Position numbers and translations under genes: made by a program. Below are positions 48,633 through 62,385 of a DNA stretch of 64,000 nucleotides, one piece after another. Source of the DNA: Erythroxylum novogranatense (lineage: Eukaryota; Streptophyta; Magnoliopsida; Malpighiales; Erythroxylaceae). Positions within the stretch are counted from its first letter, which is position 1; every line of letters begins with the position of its first letter. The notes below the pieces were generated by a model. The model had not been told where the DNA came from, searched no databases, and saw nothing but the letters and a program-made list of their open reading frames with translations. The stretch is from positions 70,581,824 to 70,645,823 of the forward strand of contig CM057232.1 of NCBI GenBank assembly GCA_029891385.1, written 5' to 3'.

Positions 48633-49444
48633 GTTAAAACATTCAACCCATATTGTCTATGTATACACAAAATTATGTTCAGCTGACAGTTGATGAGTTA
48701 CCGATTAGATATTGTGTACATTGACAGACATTAATAGAAATTCATAACTTATGTTCATTTAAGTTTTTATTTTAAGATATGAGACGGCTGAAACTTAATT
48801 AGTACTAATGTCAAGATATTTACAAAGTTAGACAATTACAAGGTGTTTTTTTTTTCATACGTGACAACAAATATGATTATTAATTGGCTATTTTCGTAGC
48901 GATTTAAAATTCGTATTTAATAGTAAGTGTTTCGTTACAAATTTTTTAAATTGTAGTCTAATGAAGTAGTACCTTACAAATAAAAATTTCATTGAATTTT
49001 TCAAAATTATTTACTATGTTTAACTTTACCACAAAAGTTTTTTGTAAAAGAAAATATTTTGCAAATAAGATGCATTTAATTTTAGTGGCAAATTAACCTT
49101 AGCCACTTTTTTTAATTCTAAAATGTTATCTCGTAGCCAAAACATTTTGATTTGAGATTTCCTCCAAAATTACTTTTACCAGCAATTTTTTTGTGATTTA
49201 TTTTTATAATTAAAAAAATATATCCCAAAATCAGTTAAACGACATCGTTTAGTTTTAATCGAAAATTAACTGACAAAATCATATTAGTTATCACTGGTTT
49301 TGTCTTCTTCTTCTCTGTCATTGTATCTCATTCTTCTACTGAGTGAATTATTTTCGAAGAAGGAATGAATATATGCGTAGAAAAAGACACGGGAGAGAAT
49401 ACTGATTGAAAATTTATAAGTTAGTCAATTATGAATTATTGCAA
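48633..49444. other. AT-rich non-coding stretch
   Basis: No gene or element recognised; many stops on both strands. Confidence 0.4.
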
Positions 49445-50760
49445 GTACACGACGTAGCTGTAGCTAGCATCGGTAAATACAAGTTGATCCCATGAAGACG
49501 ATAAATATTAGTAATTGTCGTTATCCTATTATCTAGTCTATAAATTGATTTTGATTTTAATAAAAGAAAATAAAGCTAAAACGAGTAAAATAAATAGGCA
49601 ACAATATTGAACAAAGAATTAAGAATTCACTTAGAAAATTATTGATATCGAGAATAAATGTTTAGGTTTCGAATCTCCCTAAAATCCTTAACAGATTCAT
49701 CTTTTATTATACAATTGTTTTATTGATTTATTAGACCGTGGAGACTCCATTGATATGCTAATAGCTGACTTTGTGTCTACTAACAACTAATCCTAAGCTT
49801 TTCAAATGAATTACTCATGTTAAAGTTTATAGGATTGTTTTACCAATTTATGAATCTCTCTATTAGGTTTGATCATAATTTGAAAGATTTATGTCATCCT
49901 ATTTTTGGGGTTGCAATCAACTCCTTTTAATTATTGTAGATCTATTCATTAATAGAATTTCTCAATCTCTATGTATGAAATCAAATTATGATATAATATT
50001 CTTGGGTCTATTAGAACATGAATAAAACACGTAATCGGATCACAATATATCAATCAAATGAATTGCATTAATAAAAGAATTAAATTATATCAAAGTATTA
50101 ACATAGGGTTTATATAACCTAGATACTAAGAAGACGTTTAGTTACATATTATCGAACACAAAATCAAACAGACACTGAAAGAAAAACGAATTGAAAACAA
50201 TAAGTTTATAATTCTAAATCTCTTTGATTGTTTTGTATCGAATATTCTTGCAAAGTAGAGGTTTGACTTTGTATTTTGATGGATCTTTCGATAAAATTTT
50301 CAAGTTTTTCACTTCTCTAGATCAAAATCGCCCTTTGAGAACGATCTCCATGTTTAGAATCGCCTCTTGAAGTATGCCCCTTTGTTTGCATCTGTTCACG
50401 TCCTTTTATATTCAATTCTAGGGTTTTAGTTGATGCATGAACATAAATCAAACTGTGCACAACCAAAATCTCTAAAAATCGCAAATTTGCATTGCCTGAG
50501 AGATGTGCATAGGTAGATGCACGACCGTGCATCCCTTATGTGCTATGAATCTTTCTTTTATGATGTGTTTTTGTTTGCATCCTTCTCCTTTAAGTCTATG
50601 AAAGCAATTATAATTTATAAACACAATTGGAGTGAATTAAGTACCAAATATCTAACAAAAGTATAAAATATTATGGAAAATAAATCAAATATAGGTGTAA
50701 AAATATAGTTAAATATGAATCTATCAAACATCCCCATACTTAAACTTTTGTTAGTTCTCA
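49445..50760 (-). mobile_element. Athila/Tat-like LTR remnant
   Basis: In reverse complement the left end reads CTTCATGGGATCAACTTGTA and then GTGTACTTGCA, the phrase typical of the 3' end of Athila/Tat LTRs. The right end has CCCCATACTTAAACTTTTGTTAG, also common in these elements. A perfect-arm palindrome GATGCACGACCGTGCATC lies at 50516-50533. Edges are approximate and no duplication was seen. Confidence 0.35.
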
Positions 50761-51761
50761 AGCAAACCATAATAAAAAATATAAATTTTACAACATCAAT
50801 CCATCATCAATCTTAATCTTTCCATTCATACTATATATCATTATATCCTATTGAATCAAATTAACTTACAAGTAGAATTAAATTATCCTAAAATTAACTT
50901 TTCTAATTAATATTAATAATAATAACAACATAATCTCATTAAAGTCAAAAGAACTAATCTTTACACTCTCACTAAGAAGTCACTCAAGGCACTTAAGTGT
51001 TTAGGGTGAAAAGTATCAAGACTCTCAATCAGTGCATAATAGAACTCTTACTATAAACTTGCAATACAATCACATCTCCATCAAATCCAAAGGTCTTTAT
51101 AAAGGTTGTAATGAGGTTTAGGTACTGTACGATTAGGTCAATAAAAAGGTTAAATTGAAAGACATTTACTACATAATATACTTCAAAATTTGTGTACAAA
51201 TATATAGGTCCTTTCATTGTAAATCCATTGGTATTACATATTTATTCTTTTATTCTTTTTATGTTTTTTAAGACAATAACTTGAGCATTTAGTACCACAA
51301 TTAAAGAAATAATGGACCTTTCAAAAATTTCAAGTCTCAATCAAGTAAGTGATGTAAATAACCTTCAAGGTTTAAAACAATAAAAAGGTCTTCAAAGAAA
51401 AATAGTATAAGGGTTAATATGTGAGTTTAATTAATGAAAAAGGCTAAATCTCAACTTGGTTAATCCTAAAGGTAAATTTAAAGGTGTGGTAATTTTCAAA
51501 GAAATAGGCTTAACAAGTTGTTGAATTTAAGTGCCTTCATCATGTCAATGCTTCTAATTTAACAAATTTGGTCTTAATATGCATAATAAAAGCAAGTTCT
51601 AGAATTATTCAGCTACACATGATAATACACACATGAAAGAAAAACAATTGCTTAAAAAATTTAAAATATTGGCTTTTAGGCTCAAAAACTCACAAAAAAT
51701 GGGCATATATGTGTGTGTAAATAATATGCAATATCATTCAAGTTGAATATTTCATTGATTA
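50761..51761. other. AT-rich non-coding stretch
   Basis: No supported gene; no element ends recognised before the 9-bp duplication at 51762. Confidence 0.4.
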
Positions 51762-52118
51762 TTAAAAATAGGGTTAATTACAAAAAAAAACCAACCATTC
51801 CTGAAATTTTCAATTATAACCCGAACTTTAAAAAGTAGAAGTAAAATGTTTAAACTTTCAAATTCTAGTCCGATGTTAGTCTCATTGTTATCTTTGTTGA
51901 CGTGGCACTGTCACATATCAGGAGACTCTCATTAATCAGACACATCAGTGTCATAGGAGAAGTGAGTTACATTAATGAAATGACATCATTTCGACGTTAT
52001 TTTATTATCATAATGAAAAGCGACGTTTCTTTATGATAATAAAATGATATCGTTTGAAGAATTCAAACTAGGTTTACATTTTGGATAGAGTTTCAATAGA
52101 ACTTGTACGGATTTTCAG

Positions 52119-52759
52119 ATGTCAATTGATTTTAATCACTATTATACTTCTAGGGGTTTTGATTCGAGTTTGCGAACGTATGAGAATAGACACAACTTAC
52201 CCTATCATTATGATGAGTTGATTGAGAATTAGAGAATGTTACATGATATAGAGGCGATGCGAGAAGTGCGTGAGTTTTTTATTAACGAAATTGATGATTG
52301 TAATGCAAATCATGGGAGATGTGAGCATTATAGGAATGAAGAGCTGGAAATGCTAAGCAGTAAAGGAAGTAAAGAAGGTAGTTATGACTTTAATCAGACT
52401 ATTTTGGTTATATTAATGATACCAAGTCTAACCCTTTTAGGGGGAAAGATCAAAATCTCCATTTTAATTAAATGATGGTAGAGGAAGTGAGAGAAGAAAG
52501 CTCTATCCAACGTGATGTATCTTTCAATTCCAATTCCCTTGTAGCTAAGGTGATAACGATTTCTCCTAATTTTGGGCGGATTCCTTATACAGATTTGACT
52601 CTTAGGAAGAGTAAAACTAGGGAAGGGCTGGTACTAACTAAGGATTTTTTAAGTTTATCACTTGCAAATTCTAATGATAGTGGTGAAAAGTTGGATAGTT
52701 TAACAGGTGTTCCAAATGATGTACCCAATTCTAATGCAACCAATGCTTGGAAAAGGTAG
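52119..52759 (+). pseudogene. unrecognised degenerate coding sequence inside the Mutator-like element
   Basis: From an ATG at 52119 one frame runs 119 codons with a single TAG at 52230-52232 and ends at 52475. It is polar and acidic (MLHDIEAMREVREFF, then CNANHGRCEHYRNEE). A second frame (52472-52759) begins MMVEEVREESSIQRD and is Ser/Asn-rich; a third short one continues to 52919. I see no transposase DDE motif, zinc finger or other domain. It could be captured host sequence or the decayed N-terminal part of a transposon protein. Codon content is more gene-like than the surrounding DNA, which is the main reason to list it. Confidence 0.35.
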
Positions 52760-53018
52760 AGTTGCGGGATCTTCAGAGGGTCATATTTTACATAAAGGTG
52801 GAAATAATGTTTTTGGTGAACCGCCATCATCAATCATTCCAGGGAAGAAAAGGATAGTGAAAAGAGTTATTAAAAAATTTGCAAACCCTAGTCAAATTTA
52901 CATCATTTTATTATCATAAAGAAATGACGTTGTTTCATTAATGTAACTCACTTCTCCCAATGACGTTGACATGTCTGATTAATAAGGGTCCCCTGACACA
53001 TGGCAGTGTCACTTCAAT

Positions 53019-56000
53019 TGTTGGGACCCGATCCGGAGACCGGATCCCAACCGTTCGGTCAAAACCAAAGCGAAATCAAATCGGATAAATCAAATCCGAA
53101 GGCGAAATCAAATAACAAAATGAGGAAACAAAATACAAATGAATCGAAGCAAATTAGGTGGAAAGCGAAAACAAAAGCAAAAGCAAAATCGAATCGTAAA
53201 GCGAAAGTAAAGCGAAAGAAACCGAAGCAGAAACATAAGGCAGAACTTGAAAGCACGGATCGAAGTATGAATTGAATTATCGAATAATAAAGTGAAACGA
53301 ATCGAATAAAAAAATCGGATACTAATCAAATGTCGAATACATATCAAAAAGCAAACACGAATTCGAATCGAATAAAAGGGATCTATTAACTGAAACAAAT
53401 TCCGACATCTGAGAGCAAACCAAAAATAGCGTTGGAAACCTTGGACTAAACCTATCCGAAACGGATCAAAACCGGTGTAAATTTTTTTCTTTTTCTTATA
53501 ACCATCTTTATTCAAATTCATGCAAATCCATATAATTTCCCTTTTCTTGAAGATTATCCTCAATCAATTTCTCAATGCAAAACAAACTTCTTATACATGC
53601 AAAGTCTCAATCCTTAATCATCTTCTTATACAATCATACATATCCCAAAATCACATCTTTTAATCCAAGTCTTATTTGACTTTTTTTAAAAATTTGGCAG
53701 CATAACGACTGCATTTTATAAAACCCAAAACCTGCAAAAGGTAAATAAACACTTCTATAATTCCCAAACAAATCCCAGAATCATCGGACTCTCCCGTCCG
53801 GAATCTTAGCATATGCAAACACAAGTCTAAACCTAACGCTTCAAAATCCTCAATCATAATCAGAACAATTCCATAACTCAATTCAATATACCAAACATTA
53901 TCCAATCCAATCTCAAACCAATCATATCATATCATATACTTATACTATCACAAGTCATATTCCATAACCATACATATGGATACATAATTTTTATAACTCT
54001 CCATAATGCATACATATCAATATTAATGGCATTCCAAGCCATTTACAAAGACAAATACCATAATCCAAATACATAACATAAGCCTAAGCTCTCCCAATTT
54101 ATAAAAAATACTAAAATTGCAAACATGTCGAACGAACATCTTGTCTCTCCCTCATTCGATCTCCTTCATGATTACCTGGAGATGGGGATGAAAGAGGGTG
54201 AGTTGGACAGCTCGTGGATAATATGTTTATACCATGAACAATAAGCAAAAAACTTGCAAAAACTCTTTTTCCCTTTATAAAACATTTCTCAACTTGAAAT
54301 TCATCAATTGCTTATTTTTCAAACTTTTCACATCATTGAAAAACCTTCATAAACAGATTCCAAAATTTTCAAGGTTGAAAACTCAATTTCACATTTCATA
54401 CTTTCTCAAAACTTTTCTCAAAGCATAAACAAAATTCAAATCATGAATGCATCACATAATGAACAAAAACAAATTCACATAACACTTCAAACGGTTTGGG
54501 TCGGTCCAAACGGAACGATCGCACATTCTCAAGATAGCGGTCTTCAGGCAAACAGAATCGAACGCATTACACTTTCCTGCATTGCGGTTCAGTGTAGCCG
54601 TGACTTATGAGAGTCCTAAATCGGAGCTCCAATGCCACTAGCGGGCAGGCGAGTGAAGCCTTTAAAAATGAGATCAGTGCACTGACTCGACTTAAGGGAC
54701 CTAACCAAACCTATATAACACATATTCATGCTTAAAAATTAGATTGCCTGAAGGCACATTTCGAAAACTCATATAATGTCATATCATATGCAAACATAAG
54801 GTCGATCACAATTTTCAGCTAAGATTCGCATAATATCAAAAACAAAGAATGCAACCTTATAGCAAAATTTCAAATAATTCAACCACAATGCCTCATAAAT
54901 ATACATATTAAAAATTCTTAATCAAATAAACACAAAGAATTCAAACGATTATTTCAACTTTATCAAATCATTCAAAAATCTATTGAATAAAGAAATTGTC
55001 CGAAACAATTTTAGGAATTTCTTAAATCATTCGGAAATCATGAATTTAACGATTTATAACTTATTCCAAAATCAAATCAATTCAATCATTTGCAAAACAA
55101 TAATCTATAAACATTTATACTTTCTTGATTTTTTTTCCAAAACTTATATAAAACTTACAATTCAAAGTATAATCATATTACCCACCTCGAAACGATGTTA
55201 GAAGCTTGTCCCATTAATCAATTTGTCCATTGCTTCTTTTCTTCTTCCAATTTAAAATTACCTAAACCAATTCGCCCAAATTCAACATCATAAATAACAT
55301 AATTAATCGAATTGAGCTTATAAAATACTAATCCCTCATATATTCAAGCTATCTAAATCAAAAAATCCCCAAATCACAAAAATTGGGCATAAACCTTAAT
55401 TCACAATTATCCAAAATTAATCCAATTACAACATGAAACATAATCCCATAACATTTACAAGGTATCTAAACCAAGAACTCATCAAAAATCTCAAAGCTCA
55501 AAATTTCAAATCTTACCTTCTTTCCTCCTCCATTTTCGGCAATTTTGGACTCCATAGGAAACTTTCATGTTCTTCCTCATTTTTTCCTTTGAAAAGCATC
55601 AAAACCCCCCTAAAATCTTGTAGAAAAAATCGAACCCTAACTCCCATCACCGAAGCTTCTCTCTTCTTTTCTTTCTTTCTTTTGTTCTTTTCTCCTAAGT
55701 ATCGTGCTTCACCTCCTAAAAAAATGACAGACCCTTTTTCTTTTATTTCCATGTCATTTAATGATTGCTAAATGACCCATATGCCCCTCCATTTAAGCCT
55801 AAAACCTTAAGTCCTTATATGTTCTTCCAAAATTGCCCCTAACATTCATTTTAATTCATGCTACTTTAGGACAATTTTCTAATAATCAATTTAAAGGAAT
55901 TTGCCAAAACTTCCTTATAGAGAAATGTTATTAATTGTCTTAGTTTCATAATGCCATAAAAATTATTTAATTTGGTGCACTACACCAAGAGTTATTGTCC

Positions 56001-57391
56001 AAACATTTCGGATTGTCATTATGCTAACACATTTTCTAGCACTTTAATTCCATCCAAAAATTTATAATCTTAGAGGCTGAATGAATTTTCACTTTCTTCA
56101 GACAAATTGTAGCCCTATTTCTATAGTTTAATCCAAATTAAGAATCACATCATTTGGATAACTAGAACAAAATTTATGGCCAAAATACTTTCATATTTTT
56201 CTAATCCAAGACTGCACACTAAACCCGACTTCAATTCAGAAATTGAAAGTCTTAGGGGCTAAATTGAAATTCAATTCCTTCATATAATTTGTATCCCCAA
56301 GTATTTATTTTATTTTGCCTCAAGAATCAACTCAATCGAATCTCTACAGATCAAGAATTTCTCAAAATACTGACTCATATTCAGAAAAATTTTAACTCAC
56401 TTTGATTAAATCAATCTCTTTCGATTTAATCTCAGAAAAATCATAATTTTCCATCATGATGTATATAATTGTCTTAGGAATCCAACGCTTCAAAAACTAA
56501 ATCAATCGGATGTCGGACGGAGAAATTTTAAGCAAAAGATTGAAAAAGGGTCTGATTGGGAATGAAATAACAAAAACATGAGTCAAAATGACATACAAAT
56601 AACCAAAATTTTCAAAATTCATAACTCTTGATCTCGAACTCCAAATTTGACAAATTTGGTATCAAAAGATAGCTCAAAGGAAGCTCTACAACTTCCATGA
56701 AGGGCATAAAAATCAATTTGTCCTTTAAGGGAGTCAAAAATCCACTCAAAGTTTCTATCCTAATCATCTCTTCCTAAATAACTTCCAAATTTCCGTAGAT
56801 CATAACTCCTAGCTCTGATATCAAAAAATGGCATACTTTATGGCGATAAAAAGCTGAGAATATAAGCTACAACTTTCATGTAGACCATTTACTCCAATTC
56901 AGACCACATCAATCTGACGATTTGCCTCAAAGCACAGCATACACAATCCTACACTGAAAAGCATTTTCAAAGACAAATTAAAAATAACCTTAACTTTGAA
57001 AGCTCATAACTTTCACTCCCGATATTGAAAAATATCAAACTTTATGGAGACAGAAAGCTCTCAACAGAAGCTACAAGTTTCCTAAAGATCATTTTCTCAA
57101 ATTCTGCCTAAATCAAAAAGTCAACTCTCTACTCCAAAAAGTCAAACTTTCTCAATTCTTCATATTCTCACACTTTCACTCTTTATTTCTTAATTTTCAA
57201 CTTCCATTTAAATCAACTCATTCACTTAAAATTTCATAACCCAGACAAATCTACTCAAATATCAAAGTCATCAAAACTAATCGATTCTTTTCTCATTAAT
57301 TTTCTTAAAGCACATTTTCATCTATAACATAATACATATACAAAAACTCTTATTCAATTTCATTTACTATTTCGAAATTCCACTAAAAGAT
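53019..57391 (-). repeat. Ty3-type LTR, 4.4 kb, relative of element 3
   Basis: Starts TGTTGGGACCCGATCC with the terminal hairpin (53019-53052) and runs parallel to the element 3 LTR: ATCGGACTCTCCCGTCCG, GAGATGGGGATGAAAG, stem-loop at 54568-54596, GAACCCTAA (55633-55641), CCAACGCTT...GGATGTCGGA, and three module copies (56622, 56800, 57000). The final 12 bases or so (CGGGGTCCAACA) are missing; the sequence passes directly from CACTAAAAGAT into the Mutator-like repeat. No internal region or second LTR is present, so it is a solo LTR with a small end deletion. Frames at 53000-53275 and 55433-55771 have no domain. Confidence 0.8.
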
Positions 57392-57532
57392 ATAAAGATA
57401 ACAGTAAGACTAACGTTGAGCTAGAATTGAAAAAATTAAAAGTTTGGGCATGTTATTGCTACATTTTAAAGTTTGAGCTATAATTAAAATTTGAGAAAAA
57501 TTTGGGCTTATTTTATTTAACCCTTAAAAATA

Positions 57533-57959
57533 TGATTTATAAAAGCAATTTTACTCTAACTCTCATCCTTTTTCATATGAATTCAATCAATATTCAATGA
57601 TGAAACACATTATTAATGGACATATGTCAACCAATTCAAGATATTGGTTAATAAAATTTAATACTTTATAATAAGCTTAAAGAAATTGTTAAAGATTCAT
57701 TCAACCCTTTGCGACATTTAAAGTTGTGCATTGTCCCCAATGTACACAATATATATAACAAGGGAGAAGCGTAGTGGTACTTTCCTGAATATGACGATTT
57801 TGTGATTTAGATCCATCTAATGTATACTACAAAAGAGATAAAAAGAAATAAAAACAACATAATTGAAAAGAAGAAATAAAAACATCATTAATTATAATGT
57901 TAGAGAGGACAAACTAATTAATGAAAAGAAAATTAAGAATATACACAATTACTTAAGAA
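57533..57959. other. AT-rich non-coding stretch
   Basis: No gene or element recognised. Confidence 0.4.
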
Positions 57960-59186
57960 AAAGAAATAATATACGATTGAGCATCTTCTTCAGCTTGTGA
58001 CCCTAGCTGATTTGACAAAAATGGGTACCCTCGGTGATGATCCTGGCTAAATGGAGGTGCTACAGAAGAAGTGCCCTCGCTAGATGGTGTCAGTTGGAAG
58101 TCAACGCCTAAATGGCTCACTATTAATACCATTAGCTATCCCATCCATACTACTGTAGATCAGAACTTGTTCATACCCTCCACAATCTTCGCCTACTATC
58201 TCTCTAACCGATCTATCCTCAGCTGGTCTAGATAAAGCTACTCTGGTGTTATCCTCCTCGTCTGGGATGGCGGCGACTGGGGTTGTGCTTGTGGTTCTAC
58301 TGCAGGTTGCACTGCTCTGTTTCCTCCCTCTAGTGTTGGCTCGTCAAGTTCTCTAATAAATTGATAAATGTCTCTGATGGGACCTTAATGTCGATGTACC
58401 ATGCACATAAGGTGCATTATTTTCAAATCAAGCACTAACATGGTCTTCATCTCCTATATCGGTGGTAACCAGTCAATTAGATAAGTGCATGTCCCTGGTG
58501 GATAGGCATCCACTAACTCATGCTCCAGAGAAATTATAAGTCCGTGTTCTCAATGACTCCTCACCTGTCTCCTCGCTCACTTAAAGTGTGACTTAGAATA
58601 CTATGAATGTATCTGAATGATGGATTACGTAATGTTGAAGCCTTTTACATTCATGGATTATAGTCATCCTCAAAGTTGATCCTACTCCAAAAGTGTTATG
58701 GAGACAACCCGCATGGAAGATCCATCCGTAATGCTTGGTACTCTAGTGTCCCAATATAATTCTAATCGTATAGACGCATAGTGATTGAGAATTGAGTATA
58801 ACTCATTTAATGACTCTCCCCTATCATCCAAAACTAGATTGTATTATGGTGATCCCTGTTGTAACATCCCTTTTTCATGGAAAATATAGAGAGGACTCTA
58901 AAGTGAGCTCTCTATAAGTAGGTTCCACGATTTCGAAAAATCGGGACCATGCTCCTATATCTACTAACTCTTTCACCTGATGGGCTAAGCCAACCTTCTC
59001 CAAAGCTTCCCAATCAATATGTCGATTAGCTCCAAACTGCTTATCTTTCAGCCTTTGATATTGTTATTCCTAAGCTCTAGTGTTGAATATCAACATCTGT
59101 GGCCTCTCTAGGGTCTGGACTGTCGTAAAAGACTCTCCTCTATTCCTTTTTCTTGGAGTCTCTTTATCACACCGTGAACATGTCAT
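57960..59186 (-). pseudogene. Athila-type ORF1 remnant
   Basis: Higher GC than its surroundings and readable on the minus strand in pieces. From an ATG at 59186 it starts MTCSRCDKETPRKRNRG, then, after two stops, HIDWEALEKVGLAHQVKELV and SRFFEIVEPTYRELTLE. The last block resembles the TYRELTLEFLSTF motif of the plant Athila ORF1 family (a gag-region protein of unknown function). Further down are NLVLDDRGESLNELYS and LVDAYPPGTCTYLIDWLPPI. Many stops and shifts make it dead. Family assignment rests on short motifs; LTRs of this copy were not found next to it. Confidence 0.5.
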
Positions 59187-60011
59187 CTTGCCTACAACTG
59201 TTAAACAAGTGTGAGAAAATTAATATATAATCATTAAGGTACACTTTTTCCCACACTTAATTTTGATCATGCTCATTACTCATTAATTGTGACAACAAAA
59301 CTAATTACGAAAAATTAAACAACTAAATCATTGACAAAATAAAACAAATTAAGAAATAAACAATTAAAACCTTGAATTAGGAAATCATAGAGCAAACTAA
59401 TTAATATCAAAATTAAAATTAGAAATTGCACAATTAACAAATTAAACTGACTTAATTATTAAGATTACAATTCTAACCCTAAAATTGAGATTAAAAACCT
59501 TGAAGTTGCTATTACACTAAATCCACACAATTAAACACTAAATCCACACAATTAAACACAAACCCAGTCTTAATTAACGTCAAAAGTAATTAATGAAACT
59601 AATTAAACAAAAATATCACAATTAATTATGTAGTGAGCAAAAATCACAAAGTTCCACAATTTAGTTGAATTTAAACCCAATTTGTATGCAATTAATCCAA
59701 TTAAATGAAAAAACAATTGGGTAAAGATTAAATTCAACTTAACAACACAAATTCTCCAAAATCTCGAAATTGTGAAATTGTTGTTTTCGATTGAAAAATC
59801 CATAAATAATGCAAAACATCTAATGGATCATGCATAAACAAGTTAAAGCAGCACGAAAACTTACTTGTATATTATTAATGAGCGATGAAAAACACCAAAA
59901 TAGGTCAGGAAAGATGGAGGAAGACATCCATAACTTTCATAAGTTTGCACGTTTTAATGCACATTTGTGCATCAAAATGTACAGAACAATATTAGTGTAT
60001 TCAGAGAGTGT
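59187..60011. other. AT-rich non-coding stretch
   Basis: No gene recognised. A 21-base unit containing CTAAATCCACACAATTAAA is repeated twice in tandem at about 59515-59557. Confidence 0.4.
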
Positions 60012-60692
60012 GTAACTATTGGGACCCGATTCAGAGACCGGACCCCAACTGCTTATAACTTAACACTCTTACTCTTGCTTTAATTCCACATCTATTGGAC
60101 CCGTTTCCATGGCCCAACTTCCTGAGTCCTGAAGCCTTGTGCTTGTTACCTTGCAGGGTCATTAGCTGTAACTCAACATTCGTGGCAAGCGCACACCAAT
60201 TAATCACCAAAATCTTGAGTTTCCTTATTCATAAAAAATGTAGCCTTAAGTCTCGAGTTCGATTTGAAACAAGAATCACCTCAAACGGAGTCGTATAACT
60301 AAAGTTATGCTTAAAAAGTCTAAAAGAGCTCATACTCTAAATATGATCTCTAAATCGACCTCTCACTTATTTTAATGCAAACTTCTTCCATTTAACTCCA
60401 AATGGTACCAATTTTTGTAGAGAGAAATATATATGTCTTAGAAATCTAATGTTTTAAGTATCACCTCAATTGGAGGTCGGATGAGGGATTTATGCCCAAA
60501 AGAATAGTCTATGTTCACACCCAAAATCAAATTGAACCTCTTTTGGCACGATTTCTATAAATTTTAATATAGCTGTCGGATTGAGTTCGTTCTTTGACTA
60601 TTAGAAATAAGACATCTATATATACAACTCTCATAAAGACCACAAAACGAGATTCGGCCTCTAACTTTATCCAAATTCACAATCTTTCCCGT

Positions 60693-60858
60693 AGCTGTCC
60701 GTTAAAAGGACATCCATGTCCATTTAACGGACACATTCGGGTGAAAGTGGCCCAAATGCTTCGAGAATGTCCGTTTAACGGACATGAACTGGCCAAGGGG
60801 TGTTTTTGCACCTGAGGCTGTCCGTTTAATGGATATCCATATCCGTTTAACGGATTTG
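60693..60858. repeat. GTCCGTTTAACGGAC palindrome cluster
   Basis: Five full or partial copies; the best is the 19-base palindrome ATGTCCGTTTAACGGACAT at 60767-60785. Confidence 0.85.
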
Positions 60859-62354
60859 TCATTTTTCAAAACTCCAATTCCTTTTCCAAACATCTCACCT
60901 TCAACCTAACTTCATAACCACTTGAATACTTAACAAATTTAACTTATTCTAAAACATAAACACTTCATAACACTTCAAATTCCAAGTTCACTCACCAACT
61001 TCACAATTTCCGGCTTAATTAGTTCATCAAAACCATGAATTCATTCCTTAGTCATCAAGGCCATCATAAGCTCACAAGTAGTATGAACATAAAAAATGAC
61101 TTTAACAGTTATCTTCCAATTGTCATAACTTCCTACTCCAAATCCTAAAAAGTACATATTATACCTCAATGGAAAGATAACAAGGTGCTCTGCAACTCTC
61201 ATGAAGGATGCAAAAGTTAGTTTCATCATTAAACGAGGTAAAAAGTCATTCAAAGCCACTGCTCATAAAAGATCCAATGAAATAGTGAACTAGCCATATA
61301 AACAGTAACTGGTATAGGTTTAACCCCCACAAGTCTTTACTCCTAACTCCAAATAAGGCACATCATATACCATTAGAAAGCTCCAAACGTATGCTACATT
61401 CTTCAAGAAGACACTCAATTCAATTCAAACACTAAGATGGTCTAAAACCTAAGCGAAGTTTCTGTCAAATTTTGCAAAAATTTGACAACACCTCCTTTGA
61501 AATTTCAACTAGCCAATCTTCAATCTAATTACCATCACCTGCATAGAACTCAGTATTTACAATCTCCAATCCCCAACATCATCAACCAAATCCAAAAATC
61601 CCACAACTACTCAAATGGCAGCAAATGCAAACTTATATCTCTAATCATTTTCAATCTATAAAGCAAACCTCAACCTACTCTATTTACCAATTCCAAACCA
61701 TACAATGATGCATTTGAATAAGACATATGCAAATTACATGAATTACATTCAAACCCAACATTCTTGCATTTACATGAACAATTTGAGTTATTACAACACT
61801 TTAGAGGGCATTTAGCCCGATTACAATCCAAAAGATCAAATGTCAAGAATACAAAGTGGATCAATTCTCCAAAATATAGCCTAACTCTTTGTTTCCAAGA
61901 ATGACTTCTAAATTAAAAACATTGAAGTGATGCCTCAATCCAATACTTTAACTCTGGTTCCCGCTCGTCACCTGTGGAGGGGAAAAGGGGTGTGAGCTCG
62001 ATGGCTCAGTAGGTAACAGCTTAATAATTAAGAAATAAGCTAAAACGTTCTTTATTCCTTCATTTTCAAAGCAATTTTCATATGATAGAAACCTTCCAAA
62101 ACTTATCAAAACTTTTCACAATTCCATTTCATCATTCCCTTTCAAAACCAAAAATCACATTGTTCGGAATACTTTCAATTTTTCAAATCCTCTTGAAAAG
62201 CTCATTTCTTCCCACCAATTACACATCAAGATCACATAAGCATAGAGAAAGTGATAAATCAATTTATCAAACAATATCACATACAAAAACAACATAGACA
62301 TGCACATCATATAATCACATATAAGATGGTTTGGGTGGATCCAAACAGGACGTA

Positions 62355-62385
62355 CTACACATTTCTGCGAAACGGTCATGTGTAG
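62355..62385 (-). promoter_or_regulatory. stem-loop in LTR leader, perfect 8-bp stem
   Basis: CTACACAT (62355-62362) pairs with ATGTGTAG (62378-62385) around a 15-base loop containing CTGCGAAACGGTC. Same position and loop pattern as in elements 3 and 53019-57391. Confidence 0.6.

Larger units (their letters stand above)
51762..57532 (+). mobile_element. Mutator-like element with 9-bp TSD, split by an LTR
   Basis: The element proper is 51771-57523, starting GGGTTAATTAC and ending TTATTTAACCC. It is flanked by a perfect 9-bp duplication TTAAAAATA (51762-51770, 57524-57532), the diagnostic length for Mutator-like elements. The left terminal repeat is about 51771-52074; the right one is 52882-53018 plus 57392-57523, interrupted by an LTR. 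Repeats share blocks such as TTATTATCATAA, TGTAACTCACTTCTCC and GATAACAATGAGACTAAC in opposite orientation. The left copy has an extra internal hairpin (about 51998-52050). Without the LTR the element is about 1.4 kb and carries only a degenerate frame of unknown origin. Confidence 0.85.

Noticed and set aside
53000..53275. 91-codon Lys-rich frame
   Set aside because: Crosses the junction between the Mutator-like repeat and the LTR start, so it cannot be an ancestral gene; A-rich composition explains the lysines.
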